NCBI RefSeq assembly: GCF_015160875.1
Contig: NZ_CP063374.1
Location: forward strand, 3,781,001 to 3,845,000
Direction of reading: 5' to 3'
Length of the DNA: 64,000 nucleotides
From: Streptomyces chromofuscus
Lineage (GTDB): Bacteria > Actinomycetota > Actinomycetes > Streptomycetales > Streptomycetaceae
Positions 22,935-32,673 of the stretch are shown here, one piece after another. Within the stretch, counting starts at the first letter, position 1. Every line of letters starts with the position of its first letter. Below the pieces are notes generated by a model that was given only the letters and a program-made list of their open reading frames with translations, searched no databases and had not been told where the DNA came from. The position numbers and the translations under genes were made by a program.

Positions 22935-23708
22935 ATGAGTTCTCTGCTGCTCCTGACCAACGCTCTCCAGCCCTCGACGGAGGTGCTGCCCGCACTCGGC
23001 CTGCTGCTGCACAACGTGCGCGTGGCTCCGGCGGAAGGACCCGCTCTCGTCGACACCCCGGGTGCCGACGTCATTCTCATCGACGGCCGCCGGGACCTCC
23101 CCCAGGTCCGCAGCCTCTGCCAGCTGCTGCGCTCCACCGGCCCCGGCTGCCCCCTCGTCCTCGTCGTGACCGAGGGCGGCCTCGCCGCCGTCACCGCGGA
23201 CTGGGGCATCGACGACGTACTCCTCGACACCGCCGGCCCCGCCGAGGTGGAGGCGCGTCTGCGCCTGGCCATGGGCCGCCAGCAGATCGTCAACGACGAC
23301 TCCCCGATGGAGATCCGCAACGGCGACCTGTCGGTGGACGAGGCGACCTACAGCGCCAAGCTCAAGGGGCGCGTGCTGGACCTCACCTTCAAGGAGTTCG
23401 AGCTGCTCAAGTACCTCGCGCAGCACCCGGGCCGCGTCTTCACCCGCGCCCAGCTGCTGCAGGAGGTCTGGGGCTACGACTACTTCGGCGGTACCCGCAC
23501 GGTCGACGTGCACGTACGGCGACTGCGCGCGAAGCTCGGACCCGAGCACGAGTCGCTGATCGGGACCGTCCGGAACGTCGGTTATCGATTCGTTACTCCG
23601 GAGAAGGTGGACCGCGCCGCGAGCGAGGCCAAGGCCGCCCGGGCGAAGCCGGAGGATGCGGACGAGACGGCCGCGCTGGACGCCACCGAGGTCCGCGCCG
23701 ACGCCTAG
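22935..23708 (+). CDS. glnR: GlnR, global nitrogen regulator (OmpR family)
   Basis: 257 residues from ATG 22935 behind GGGACCGAGGAGGAACC. The N-terminal receiver domain (1-115; VILIDGR with the conserved Asp at about 50) lacks the usual acidic pocket, as expected for GlnR, which acts as an orphan unphosphorylated dimer. The C-terminal OmpR winged helix (about 130-225: GRVLDLTFKEFELLKYLAQHP, VHVRRLRAKL) is followed by an acidic/alanine-rich tail. It regulates glnA, amtB, nir and other nitrogen genes. No cognate kinase is adjacent, which also fits GlnR. Confidence 0.95.
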   Translation: MSSLLLLTNALQPSTEVLPALGLLLHNVRVAPAEGPALVDTPGADVILIDGRRDLPQVRSLCQLLRSTGPGCPLVLVVTEGGLAAVTADWGIDDVLLDTAGPAEVEARLRLAMGRQQIVNDDSPMEIRNGDLSVDEATYSAKLKGRVLDLTFKEFELLKYLAQHPGRVFTRAQLLQEVWGYDYFGGTRTVDVHVRRLRAKLGPEHESLIGTVRNVGYRFVTPEKVDRAASEAKAARAKPEDADETAALDATEVRADA

Positions 23709-23742
23709 GGCCCGTCGTTCGGATCGCGCCGCGGGAGGGGTG

Positions 23743-23778
23743 GCGGGCGCGCGGGCGTCCCTCAGCAGGCGCGCCCGC
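23743..23778 (+). terminator. probable glnR terminator
   Basis: GCGGGCGCGC and GCGCGCCCGC pair perfectly across a 16-base loop, 35 bp after the glnR stop and before the LacI gene. There is no T-run. Confidence 0.45.
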
Positions 23779-23847
23779 TCCTGCGCGCGTACGGACAAGG
23801 CGCCGTACGCCCTGCCCAGAGCCGGTCCATCCGCGTAGACTCCGCGC

Positions 23848-24870
23848 GTGGCCAAGGTGACTCGGGATGATGTGGCACGGCTGGCGGGGACCTCCACCGC
23901 CGTGGTCAGTTATGTCATCAACAACGGACCCCGGCCGGTCGCCCCGGCCACGCGCGAGCGTGTCCTCGCCGCCATCAAGGAGCTGGGCTACCGGCCCGAC
24001 CGGGTGGCCCAGGCGATGGCCTCCCGGCGCACCGACCTCATAGGCCTGATCGTCCCGGACGCCCGCCAGCCCTTCTTCGGGGAGATGGCGCACGCGGTCG
24101 AGTGGGCAGCGGCCGAGCGCGGGAAGATGGTGCTCGTCGGCAACTCCGACTACGTCGCCGAGCGCGAGGTCCACTACCTGCGGGCGTTCCTCGGGATGCG
24201 GGTCTCCGGCCTCATCCTGGTCAGCCACGCGCTGAACGACCTGGCCGCCGCCGAGATCGAGGCGTGGGACGCCCGGGTCGTGCTGCTGCACGAGCGCCCC
24301 GAGGCCATCGACGACGTCGCCGTCGTCACGGACGACCTGGGCGGCGCCCAGCTCGCCGTCCGCCATCTGCTGGAGCACGGCTACGACTACGTCGCCTGTA
24401 TGGGCGGCACCGCGGACACCCCGGCCGTCGGCGACCCGGTCTCCGACCACGTCGAGGGCTGGCGGCGCGCCATGGAGGAGGCCGGGCTGCCGACCGAGGG
24501 ACGGCTGTTCGAGGCGCCGTACAACCGCTACGACGCCTACCGGGTGGCCCTGGAGTTCCTGTCGGGGCCGGACCGTCCGCCCGCCGTCTTCTGCTCCACC
24601 GACGACCAGGCCATCGGCCTGCTGCGCGCGGCGCGCGAGCTGCGGATCGACGTGCCCGGGGAGCTGGCCGTGGCCGGTTTCGACGACATCAAGGAGGCGG
24701 CGCTCGCCGACCCGCCGCTGACCACGGTCGCGTCCGACCGGTCGACGATGGCCCGGGCGGCGGTGGACCTCGTCCTCGACGACGGGCTGCGCGTGGCCGG
24801 GTCGCGGCGCGAGCGGCTGAAGGTGTTCCCGTCACGGCTGGTGATACGGCGCTCCTGCGGCTGCGAGTGA
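23848..24870 (+). CDS. LacI/GalR-family transcriptional regulator
   Basis: 340 residues. The N-terminal LacI helix-turn-helix and hinge (residues 1-60: VTRDDVARLAGTSTAVVSYVINN, then TRERVLAAIKELGY) are followed by a periplasmic-binding-protein-like effector domain (IGLIVPDARQPFFGEMAHAVE onwards). Residue pattern and length are typical. It ends in a Cys-rich RRSCGCE, where many relatives have an RxSC motif. No sugar-transport genes are adjacent, so the regulon is not evident. It lies 139 bp after glnR and is probably transcribed independently. Confidence 0.92.
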   Translation: MAKVTRDDVARLAGTSTAVVSYVINNGPRPVAPATRERVLAAIKELGYRPDRVAQAMASRRTDLIGLIVPDARQPFFGEMAHAVEWAAAERGKMVLVGNSDYVAEREVHYLRAFLGMRVSGLILVSHALNDLAAAEIEAWDARVVLLHERPEAIDDVAVVTDDLGGAQLAVRHLLEHGYDYVACMGGTADTPAVGDPVSDHVEGWRRAMEEAGLPTEGRLFEAPYNRYDAYRVALEFLSGPDRPPAVFCSTDDQAIGLLRAARELRIDVPGELAVAGFDDIKEAALADPPLTTVASDRSTMARAAVDLVLDDGLRVAGSRRERLKVFPSRLVIRRSCGCE

Positions 24871-24997
24871 CCGCCGCATGAGACCTGTCTGAGAGGCCCC
24901 GGCGACCCGCGAGAAGCGGCTTTATATCGGGCATACGAGGTTCTGCCGGGCTTCTCAGGCAGCACTCAGGGAGCTCTCATGGTCGGGCGGGAAGCTC

Positions 24998-26077
24998 ATG
25001 AACATGACCGAGAGCTTCCGCCGCGACGACGCGTACGAGCCCCACGAGAACCCGTACCAGGGCGTCCAGCAGCACGCCCCCTCTCCCGTCACCTCCTCTC
25101 CCGTCGACCCCGAGTGGCCGCCCCCGCCGTCGCACCGGCCGACGGCCGGGGCGCCGGGGCAGCAGCCGACGGCCCTCCTCGCGGAGCCCCTCGCCGCGCC
25201 GCCCCCGGCGAAGAAGCGCACCCGGGGGCCGGTCGGACTGCTGACCGCCGTCGCGATCGTCGCCGCGGCCGTCGGCGGCGGCACGGCGTACGGCATCCAG
25301 GAACTGGCCGGCACCGACACGGTGGCCTCCTCCAGTACCAGCACGAACGTCGTGCCGACCGGTCAGAAGGGCACGGTCGCCGGCGTCGCCAGGGCGGTCA
25401 GCCCGAGCATCGTCGAGATCAGCGCCACCTCCCACGCCGGCTCGTCCACCGGCTCCGGCGTGATCATCACCGGTGACGGCGAGATCATCACCAACAACCA
25501 CGTGATCTCCGGCGCCTCCCGGATCACGGTGACGACCAACGACGGCAAGGAGTACACCGCGCAGGTCGTCGGCACCGACAGCAGCAAGGACCTCGCCCTG
25601 ATCAAGCTGGAGGACGCCTCCGGCCTGAAGGCGGCGACCCTTGGCGACTCCGACGGCGTGCAGGTCGGCGACGAGGTCGTGGCGATCGGCTCGCCCGAGG
25701 GCCTGACCGGCACCGTCACCAGCGGCATCGTCTCCGCGCTGGACCGCGACGTGACCGTCTCCACGGACGAGGGTCAGCAGCAACAGCAGCAACAGGGCGG
25801 CGGCTGGCCGTTCGAGTTCGGCGGCCAGGAGTTCAACGGCGACACCGGGTCGTCCACGACGACGTACAAGGCGCTCCAGACCGACGCCTCCCTCAACCCC
25901 GGCAACTCCGGCGGCGCGCTCATCGACACGAACGGCAACATCATCGGGATCAACTCCGCGATGTACTCGGCGGCGGACTCGTCCTCCGACGCGGGCAGCG
26001 TGGGCCTCGGCTTCGCCATCCCGATCAACACGGTCAAGGCCGACCTGGCGAAGCTGCGGGCCGGCTCCACGGACTGA
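24998..26077 (+). CDS. membrane-anchored HtrA-type serine protease without PDZ domain
   Basis: 359 residues. A disordered proline-rich cytoplasmic N terminus (1-75) is followed by one membrane span (about 78-96) and a chymotrypsin-fold HtrA protease domain. The catalytic triad is His168 (TNNHVI), Asp198 (KDLALIKL) and Ser304 (NPGNSGGAL). A poly-Gln insertion (260-266) sits in a surface loop. The protein stops at residue 359, soon after the protease domain, where PDZ-bearing DegP/HtrA proteins continue for about 100 residues. Extracytoplasmic protein quality control is the likely role. Alternative start ATG 25004. The response-regulator/kinase pair downstream may relate to envelope stress. Confidence 0.88.
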   Translation: MNMTESFRRDDAYEPHENPYQGVQQHAPSPVTSSPVDPEWPPPPSHRPTAGAPGQQPTALLAEPLAAPPPAKKRTRGPVGLLTAVAIVAAAVGGGTAYGIQELAGTDTVASSSTSTNVVPTGQKGTVAGVARAVSPSIVEISATSHAGSSTGSGVIITGDGEIITNNHVISGASRITVTTNDGKEYTAQVVGTDSSKDLALIKLEDASGLKAATLGDSDGVQVGDEVVAIGSPEGLTGTVTSGIVSALDRDVTVSTDEGQQQQQQQGGGWPFEFGGQEFNGDTGSSTTTYKALQTDASLNPGNSGGALIDTNGNIIGINSAMYSAADSSSDAGSVGLGFAIPINTVKADLAKLRAGSTD

Positions 26078-26114
26078 GGCCAAGAACTCGACCCACCGAA
26101 CAAGGGAGCAGAAC

Positions 26115-26321
26115 ATGATGAAGCACGTTTCGCACCACGTGACCCGTGTCGGCCTGACCGGCCCCGCCGTGGCCCTCGGCGTGGCGGACGAGCTGCACGC
26201 GCCGACGGCACCGGCCGGGGCGCCGGAGGTGGCCCCGCAGATGATGGGCCTGCGCACTACTGCCACCCGTCCGCACCGCCGCAAGGTGACGCTGAATCGT
26301 CTCTCCGCGATGCACGGCTGA
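26115..26321 (+). CDS. hypothetical 68-aa protein
   Basis: The ATG-ATG start at 26115 is preceded by AAGGGAG at good spacing, and the frame sits directly after the protease gene (37-bp gap) on the same strand. The product is basic, with His-rich ends and an Ala/Pro-rich middle (LHAPTAPAGAPEVAP). No domain or membrane span is seen. It may be real, given the ribosome site, or a chance frame in GC-rich DNA. Confidence 0.4.
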   Translation: MMKHVSHHVTRVGLTGPAVALGVADELHAPTAPAGAPEVAPQMMGLRTTATRPHRRKVTLNRLSAMHG

Positions 26322-26430
26322 TCTCACCCGGCCCGTCTTCTCCACGCGCCGACCAGGAGGCATGCGAGGCTGAAGGCGTTCAGTACGTCCAGTCCGCCGC
26401 CCCGCCCCACCGCACCCGAGGAACCCGAGC

Positions 26431-27164
<734 letters not shown>

Positions 27165-27168
<4 letters not shown>

Positions 27169-28616
27169 ACCGGCTCGGACGCCGCTTCCGCGCCCTGCCG
27201 ATCCGCTCCCGGCTGGCCCTGCTGGTGGCGGCGGCGGTGGCGTTCGCGGTCGCGGCGGTCTCGGTGAGCTGCTGGTTCGTGGTGCGGGGCAAGCTGTACG
27301 ACGCGATCGACAACGACCTGCGGTCGTCCGTCGGTGCCGTGAACCGGATCGAGGTCGCGGCGGCGCTCGGCGCGTGCGGGCAGTCCCCGGCGACCGGCCC
27401 GGTCGGGCCCCGGTACGACAGCTACGTCCAGATCGTGCGGTCGGACGGCGAGGCGTGCCCGTTCGCCGGTTCCGCGGGCACGGTCGTCGTGACCGACGGC
27501 GACATCGCCATGGCCAAGGCACCGCAGGAGCGCGGGGACACGCTGCGCACGGGCCAGACCAGCGACGGCGGTCCGGTCCGGGTGCTGACCACGGCGCTCG
27601 TGGTCAAGGTCGGCCCCGGCCAGCAGTACATCGCCGATGACTCCTCGTTGGTCGTCGGTATCTCCCTCAACGGCACGCAGCGCACCCTCAACGAACTCGC
27701 CCTGCTGCTGCTGATCGTCTCCGGCATCGGAGTGGTCGGCGCCGGAGCCGCCGGGCTCGCCGTGGCCCGTGCGGGTCTGCGCCCCGTCGACCGGCTCACG
27801 GACGCCGTGGAACACGTCGCCCGCACCGAGGACCTCAGCATCCGCATCCCGGTGGAGGACGACTCCGAGGACGAGGTCGCCCGGCTCTCCCGCTCCTTCA
27901 ACTCCATGACGTCGGCGCTGGCCAGCTCCCGCGAGCTGCAGCAGCAGCTCATCGCGGACGCCGGCCATGAACTGCGCACCCCGCTGACGTCCTTGCGCAC
28001 CAACATCGAACTGCTCACCCGCAGCGAGGAGACCGGCCGCCCCCTGCCCGAGGCCGACCGCAAGGCGCTGCTCGCCTCGGTCAAGGCCCAGATGACCGAA
28101 CTGGCGGCGCTCATCGGCGACCTGCAGGAGCTGTCGCGGTCGGAGAGCCAGCGGGGCGAACGTGTGCAGGTGGTGTCGCTGGAGGACAGCGTCGAGTCGG
28201 CCCTGCGCCGCGCCCGGCTGCGCGGCCCGGAGCTGACGATCACGGCGGACGTGCGGCCGTGGTACGTACGGGCGGAACCGGCGGCGTTGGAGCGCGCGGT
28301 GGTCAACGTCCTCGACAACGCGGTGAAGTTCAGTCCGAACGGCGGCACGATCGAGGTCGCGGTGAACGACGGCGTCCTGACCGTCCGCGACCACGGCCCC
28401 GGCATCCCCGCCGACGAACTCCCGCACGTCTTCGACCGCTTCTGGCGCTCCCCCAGCGCCCGCGCCCTGCCCGGCTCGGGCCTCGGGCTGTCCATCGTGG
28501 CCCGTACGGTGCGGCAGGCCGGCGGCGAGGTGTCACTGAGCACGGCCGAGGGCGGCGGCACGGTCGTGACGATCCGCCTCCCCGGCGCCACGACCCCACC
28601 ACCCGAGGCCCCGTGA
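27165..28616 (+). CDS. sensor histidine kinase, partner of the upstream regulator
   Basis: 483 residues from GTG 27165, overlapping the regulator stop. TM1 spans about 18-40. The extracellular domain (41-176) has two cysteines (71, 98), and TM2 spans about 178-200. The HAMP domain (201-255) is followed by the H-box ADAGHELRTPLTS with phospho-accepting His268. The ATPase domain has N (VLDNAVKFSP), G1 (VRDHGPGIP) and G2 (GSGLGLSIV) boxes. The last 32 codons lie inside a 160-bp unit that is tandemly duplicated just after the gene. Confidence 0.93.
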
Positions 28617-28855
28617 CCGCCCCGGCTCCGCGCCCCGAGGACGGACCGTCCCGGCCGGTCAGTCGGCCGGCCCCTGGCCCGGCGGCGAGGTGTCACTGAG
28701 CACGGCCGAGGGCGGCGGCACGGTCGTGACGATCCGCCTCCCCGGCGCCACGACCCCACCACCCGAGGTCCCGTAGCCGCCCCGGCTCCGCGCCCCGAGG
28801 ACGGACCGTCCCAGCCCCATGGGCGTCGGCCGGTCAGTCGGCCGGCCCCTGGCCC
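28521..28855. repeat. tandem duplication of the kinase gene 3' end
   Basis: Bases 28521-28680 (the last 32 kinase codons, stop and downstream DNA) are repeated at 28681-28855 with few differences. In copy 2 the TGA stop region has changed (CCCCGTGACC to TCCCGTAGCC) and there is an extra block of about 15 bp around 28815-28829. The first ten bases of a third copy (GGCGGCGAGG) follow at 28856. Copy 2 has no start codon of its own and is not an independent gene. Confidence 0.85.
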
Positions 28856-28916
28856 GGCGGCGAGGAAAGGTCACCGGGCAGGGCGGCCGGCCGCCCTGCG
28901 GCACGGCCTCCTACGC

Positions 28917-29170
28917 GATCCGTGCCTCGACCGCCCCGGCCCCCACCAGCCCGGCGTACACCCCGTCGGCCCCCGGCACTTCCGTGTGCGTTCCCCACTT
29001 CCGCCAACCGGCCGTCGTCCATCACGAGGACGCGGTCGGCGTCGGGCGCCGGGGTCAGGTCGTGGGTGATCGTGGTGGTGGTGCGTCCCGTCATCAGCCG
29101 TCGCAGCGGCCGTACGAGCCGCCGCGCGGCCACCGCGTCGAGCCCCGCGGTGCGCGACCCCCGCCGACCG
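28917..29170 (-). pseudogene. ABC exporter ATPase, C-terminal remnant with frameshift
   Basis: On the minus strand the frame reads RRLMTGRTTTTITHDLT followed by ADRVLVMDDGRLAEVG, the H-loop and D-loop-distal end of a multidrug-type ABC ATPase. The match then shifts frame at a G-run near 28993 and continues as THTEV, GVYAGLVGAGAVEARIA and stop. Walker A, the signature and Walker B are absent. It is the decayed 3' end of a fused permease/ATPase gene, lying between the kinase-end duplication and the nucleotidase terminator. No other gene is seen in 28617-29231. Confidence 0.6.
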
Positions 29171-29187
29171 CCGGCGCACGGGCGGTC

Positions 29188-29221
29188 CGGTTCACCGCGG
29201 CCTTCCGACGGCGGTGAACCG
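29188..29221 (-). terminator. terminator of the 5'-nucleotidase gene
   Basis: CGGTTCACCGC and GCGGTGAACCG form perfect 11-bp arms with a 12-base loop, ending 10 bp after the nucleotidase stop. Confidence 0.65.
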
Positions 29222-29231
29222 GTCCGCGTCC

Positions 29232-31031
29232 CTAGCGCACGATCGTGATCCGGTTCGCCGCCGGCGGCGCGATCGGGCTGCCCGCCGAGGAGTTGGCCGT
29301 CAGGTACTTCTCCAGTGCCGTCAGGTCGTCCGCGCCGACGAGGTCGTTGGTGCCCTCACCCAGCGTGGGGAAGCCGTCGCCGCCGCCCGCGAGGAAGCTG
29401 TTGGTCGCGACGCGGTACACCGCCGACGGGTCGATCGCCGCGCCGTTCAGCCTGATGGAGTCCGTGACCACGCGGTCGGCGCCGCTCTTGGTCAGGTCCA
29501 GGGTGTAGGTCAGTCCGGCGGACGGCTGGAGCACCTTCGGCGCGGCCAGGTTGGCGCCGCTCACCTGCTCCTTGAGGATCTGGACCAACTGCGTGCCGGT
29601 GATGTCCTGGAGGTTGACGGTGTTGGCGAACGGCTGGACCGTGAAGCCCTCGGCGTAGGTCACCACGCCGTCGCCCTCACCGGCCTTGGCCGCGTACGTA
29701 AGGGGCGCCCGGATGCCGCCGGGGTTCATCAGCGCCAGGTCGGTCTCCGGGTCCAGCTCCTTGCCGTAGGCGAGCTGGGCGTCGGCGATCAGGTCGCCGA
29801 GCGGGGACTCGGTGCCCGTGTTGGTGATGTCGGCGGAGATGTGGCCGATGGCGCGGTTGCCGATGGGCGCGGCGAGGGTGTTCCACTCGCTGATCAGCTG
29901 CGTCATGTCGGGCGCCTTGGGGACGTCACGGGTGACCACGTGGTTCGCCGACTTCACGGACGTACGGGCGATGTCACCCGTCCACCGGTCGTACGTCAGG
30001 GTCGTGTCGGTGTAGAGACGGCCGAAGGAGGACGCCGAGGTGACCATGCGGGGCCTGCCCGACGGGTCGTTGATCGTGCACACGTACGCCGCGTGGGTGT
30101 GGCCGGTGACGAGCGCGTCGACCTGCGGGGTGACGTTCTTGGCGATGTCGACGATCGGGCCGGAGATGCCGTCGCCCGCGCCCGGCGAGTCGCAGTCGTA
30201 GTTGTACGCCGACGAGGCGGGGAAGCCGCCCTCGTGGACCAGGGCGACGATCGACTTCACGCCCTGCCGCTGGAGGACCCTGGCGTACTTGTTGATCGTC
30301 TCGACCTCGTCCTTGAAGGTGAGGCCCGCGACGCCCTCGGCGGAGACGATGTCCGGGGTGCCCTCCAGGGTCACGCCGATGAAGCCGACCTTGACGCCGT
30401 TCTTCTGCCACACCCAGTAGGGCTTGAGGATCGGCTTGCCGGTCTTGTCGTCGAGGACGTTGGCCGCGAGGTAGGGGAAGTCGGCGCCCTCGAACTCCTC
30501 GTCCGTGTAGCAGCCCTCGGTGGGGTGGCAGCCGCCGTACTGGAGGCGGCGAAGCTCCTTGGCGCCCTCGTCGAACTCGTGGTTTCCGACGCTCGTCACG
30601 TCCAGGTCGAGCTTGTTCAGCGCCTCGATGGTGGGCTCGTCGTGGAACAGGCCCGAGATGAGCGGGGAGGCGCCGACCATGTCGCCGCCGGCCGCGGTGA
30701 TCGAGTACTTCTGGCCCTCGCGGGCCTGGCGCAGGTGCGTGGCGAGGTACTCGACGCCGCCCGCGTCGACGGTCGTGGTCGTGCCGTCCTCGTGCACCTC
30801 GGTGACGCGGCCCGAGGAGCCGGCCGGCGCTTCGAGGTTGCCGTGCAGGTCGTTGAAGGACAGCAGCTGCACGTCCTGGTAGCGGCCGGTCCGCTGGCCG
30901 CCGCGGTCGTCGTCGGCGCTCGCGGTCGACGGCAGTGCCGCCGCCAGCGCGCCGGCGGTGGCGAGTCCGGCGGCTGCGGCGAGCAGCCGGGTGGTACGTC
31001 GTCTGCGGTGCGGTCGAGGTGTGGCCGGCAT
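29232..31031 (-). CDS. secreted bifunctional metallophosphatase/5'-nucleotidase
   Basis: 599 residues. The signal peptide has an Arg-rich n-region (RPHRRRRTTR) and an Ala-rich core ending ...STASADD (about residue 40). The metallophosphoesterase domain (about 50-350) has LLSFNDLHGNLE, GGDMVGA, GNHEFDEG and GHTHAAY metal motifs. The C-terminal 5'-nucleotidase domain (about 370-590) carries the nucleotide-stacking GGIRAPLTY region. It releases phosphate from extracellular nucleotides. From memory, the S. coelicolor orthologue (SCO4152) belongs to the phosphate-starvation set. It heads a region rich in phosphate genes, although I could not identify a clear PHO box upstream. Confidence 0.93.
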   Translation of the reverse strand: MPATPRPHRRRRTTRLLAAAAGLATAGALAAALPSTASADDDRGGQRTGRYQDVQLLSFNDLHGNLEAPAGSSGRVTEVHEDGTTTTVDAGGVEYLATHLRQAREGQKYSITAAGGDMVGASPLISGLFHDEPTIEALNKLDLDVTSVGNHEFDEGAKELRRLQYGGCHPTEGCYTDEEFEGADFPYLAANVLDDKTGKPILKPYWVWQKNGVKVGFIGVTLEGTPDIVSAEGVAGLTFKDEVETINKYARVLQRQGVKSIVALVHEGGFPASSAYNYDCDSPGAGDGISGPIVDIAKNVTPQVDALVTGHTHAAYVCTINDPSGRPRMVTSASSFGRLYTDTTLTYDRWTGDIARTSVKSANHVVTRDVPKAPDMTQLISEWNTLAAPIGNRAIGHISADITNTGTESPLGDLIADAQLAYGKELDPETDLALMNPGGIRAPLTYAAKAGEGDGVVTYAEGFTVQPFANTVNLQDITGTQLVQILKEQVSGANLAAPKVLQPSAGLTYTLDLTKSGADRVVTDSIRLNGAAIDPSAVYRVATNSFLAGGGDGFPTLGEGTNDLVGADDLTALEKYLTANSSAGSPIAPPAANRITIVR

Positions 31032-31220
31032 GTGCCCCCCTGATGGGTCGGCTGAGGTTCCTGGGACGTGGCTCCGTCCCGCGGCAGCCTAAGGTCAACG
31101 CGCGTAGCGCGACAGGGGTTCGTGGTTACATCCTGGTATCCCACTGGTGGTCCGCCGCCCGTCGGCCGCTGCGCCGCCGGTGCCACCACTTCGCCGGGCC
31201 CGCCCCGTACCCTCGTAGGC

Positions 31221-32153
31221 ATGACCAGCGACGACAGCGCACGGGCCGACGGCTCCCTCTCCCGTTCCATCGAGACTCGCGCCGCGCTCACCCCGGAGCA
31301 GACCGAGGCCGTACTCGACCTGCTCGCGGCGGCGGCGCGGTCCGACGGGCAGCAGGCGGTGTCCGAGCAGGGCCGGCTCCGGATCCGCGGCGGCGCCCGC
31401 GAGGGCGTGTCCCATCTGCTGCTCGTCGTCGGCGGCCAACTCCTCGGCTACGCCCAACTGGAGGACACCGACCCGGTCGAGGCGCCGGCCGCCGAGCTGG
31501 TCGTCCACCCCTCCCACCGCGGCCACGGGCACGGCCGCGCCCTCGGCTCCGCCCTGCTCGCCGCGTCCGGCAAGCGGCTGCGGCTGTGGGCGCACGGCGG
31601 CCACGCCGCGGCCCGGCACCTCGCCCAGGTGCTCGGCCTCACCCTGTTCCGCGAACTGCGGCAGATGCGGCGGCCGTTGACCGGTTTCGACCTGCCCGAG
31701 CCGGCCCTGCCCGAGGGCGTGACCGTGCGCGCCTTCGTGCCCGGGCAGGACGACGCGGCCTGGCTGGCCGTCAACGCCGCCGCGTTCGCCCACCATCCCG
31801 AGCAGGGCTCGCTCACCCAGCGGGACCTGGACGACCGCAAGGCCGAGCCGTGGTTCGACCCGGCGGGCTTCTTCCTCGCCTTCCGCGGCGACGAACTCGT
31901 CGGCTTCCACTGGACGAAGGTGCACGCCGAGGAACAACTGGGCGAGGTGTACGTGCTCGGTGTCGCGCCGGGCGCGCAGGGCACCGGGCTGGGCAAGGCG
32001 CTCACCTCGATCGGCCTGCGGCACCTGGCGGCGCAGGCGCTGCCGACGGCGATGCTGTACGTCGACGCCGACAACAAGGCGGCGGTGAGCGTCTACGAGC
32101 GGATGGGCTTCACGACGTACGAGACGGACCTGATGTACCGGACCGAGACGTGA
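31221..32153 (+). CDS. mshD: mycothiol synthase
   Basis: 310 residues, two GNAT domains. N-domain: LVVHPSHRGHGHGRALG. C-domain: VLGVAPGAQGTGLGKALT with the acetyl-CoA loop, then LYVDADNKAAVSVYERMGF. MshD acetylates Cys-GlcN-inositol to give mycothiol, the main actinomycete thiol. Start ATG 31221; the upstream open frame to 31068 lacks homology. It is divergent from the nucleotidase gene (189 bp). Confidence 0.95.
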   Translation: MTSDDSARADGSLSRSIETRAALTPEQTEAVLDLLAAAARSDGQQAVSEQGRLRIRGGAREGVSHLLLVVGGQLLGYAQLEDTDPVEAPAAELVVHPSHRGHGHGRALGSALLAASGKRLRLWAHGGHAAARHLAQVLGLTLFRELRQMRRPLTGFDLPEPALPEGVTVRAFVPGQDDAAWLAVNAAAFAHHPEQGSLTQRDLDDRKAEPWFDPAGFFLAFRGDELVGFHWTKVHAEEQLGEVYVLGVAPGAQGTGLGKALTSIGLRHLAAQALPTAMLYVDADNKAAVSVYERMGFTTYETDLMYRTET

Positions 32154-32179
32154 GGCGTGTCCGCGCATGACCCCCGGAA

Positions 32180-32206
32180 GGGGGCGCCAATCTTGACGCC
32201 GCCCCC
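32180..32206 (+). terminator. mshD terminator
   Basis: GGGGGCG, 13-base loop, CGCCCCC, then TCCTTT, 27 bp after the mshD stop. Confidence 0.5.
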
Positions 32207-32214
32207 TCCTTTGC

Positions 32215-32250
32215 ACCACCCTTTCACTACTCAATTAGTGAAAGGGTGGT
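32215..32250. promoter_or_regulatory. 15-bp-arm perfect inverted repeat, probable operator of the YtrA-type regulator
   Basis: ACCACCCTTTCACTA, spacer CTCAAT, TAGTGAAAGGGTGGT. The right arm ends 6 bp before the GTG start at 32257. The CACTA/TAGTG core resembles YtrA-subfamily GntR operators. The position would block transcription start or translation of the regulator itself, so autorepression is inferred. Confidence 0.7.
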
Positions 32251-32256
32251 GTCCGA

Positions 32257-32673
32257 GTGGTCGAGTACCGCATCGACCGGCGCAGCGGCGTCGCCACCTA
32301 CGTCCAGATCGTCCAGCAGACCAAACAGGCCCTGCGGCTGGGCCTGTTGCGGCCCGGCGACCGGCTGCCCACGGCCCGTGAGGTCGTCGAGGCCACCGCC
32401 ATCAACCCGAACACCGTGCTCAAGGCCTACCGCGAGCTGGAGCGCGAGGGCCTGGTCGAGGCGCGGCGCGGCCTCGGCACGTTCGTCCGGCGGTCGCTGG
32501 GCGCCGCCCCGGCCGACTCCCCGCTGCGGGCGGAGCTGGTGGCGTGGGCGGCACAGGCACGCGGGGCAGGGCTGGAGCGCGAGGACGTGGCCGCGCTGTT
32601 CGCCGCCGTCCTGGACGAGCAGTTCGCGGAAGAGTTCGCGGAACAGGGGCGGGGCGGGGACGGACAGCCGTGA
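32257..32673 (+). CDS. GntR-family regulator, YtrA subfamily
   Basis: 138 residues from GTG 32257. The winged helix is at 5-75 (YVQIVQQTKQALRLGLLRPGDRLPTAREVVEATAINPNTVLKAY), followed by a short helical dimerisation tail of about 55 residues, the hallmark of the YtrA subfamily. These regulators usually sit at the head of ABC-transporter operons. Here no transporter follows; the next confirmed gene is ppk. A large inverted repeat overlaps the promoter. The inducer is unknown. Confidence 0.9.
   Translation: MVEYRIDRRSGVATYVQIVQQTKQALRLGLLRPGDRLPTAREVVEATAINPNTVLKAYRELEREGLVEARRGLGTFVRRSLGAAPADSPLRAELVAWAAQARGAGLEREDVAALFAAVLDEQFAEEFAEQGRGGDGQP

Noticed and set aside
28681..28855. Second kinase 3' copy as a separate gene
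   Set aside because: No start codon, ribosome site or upstream kinase sequence; it is a partial duplication.
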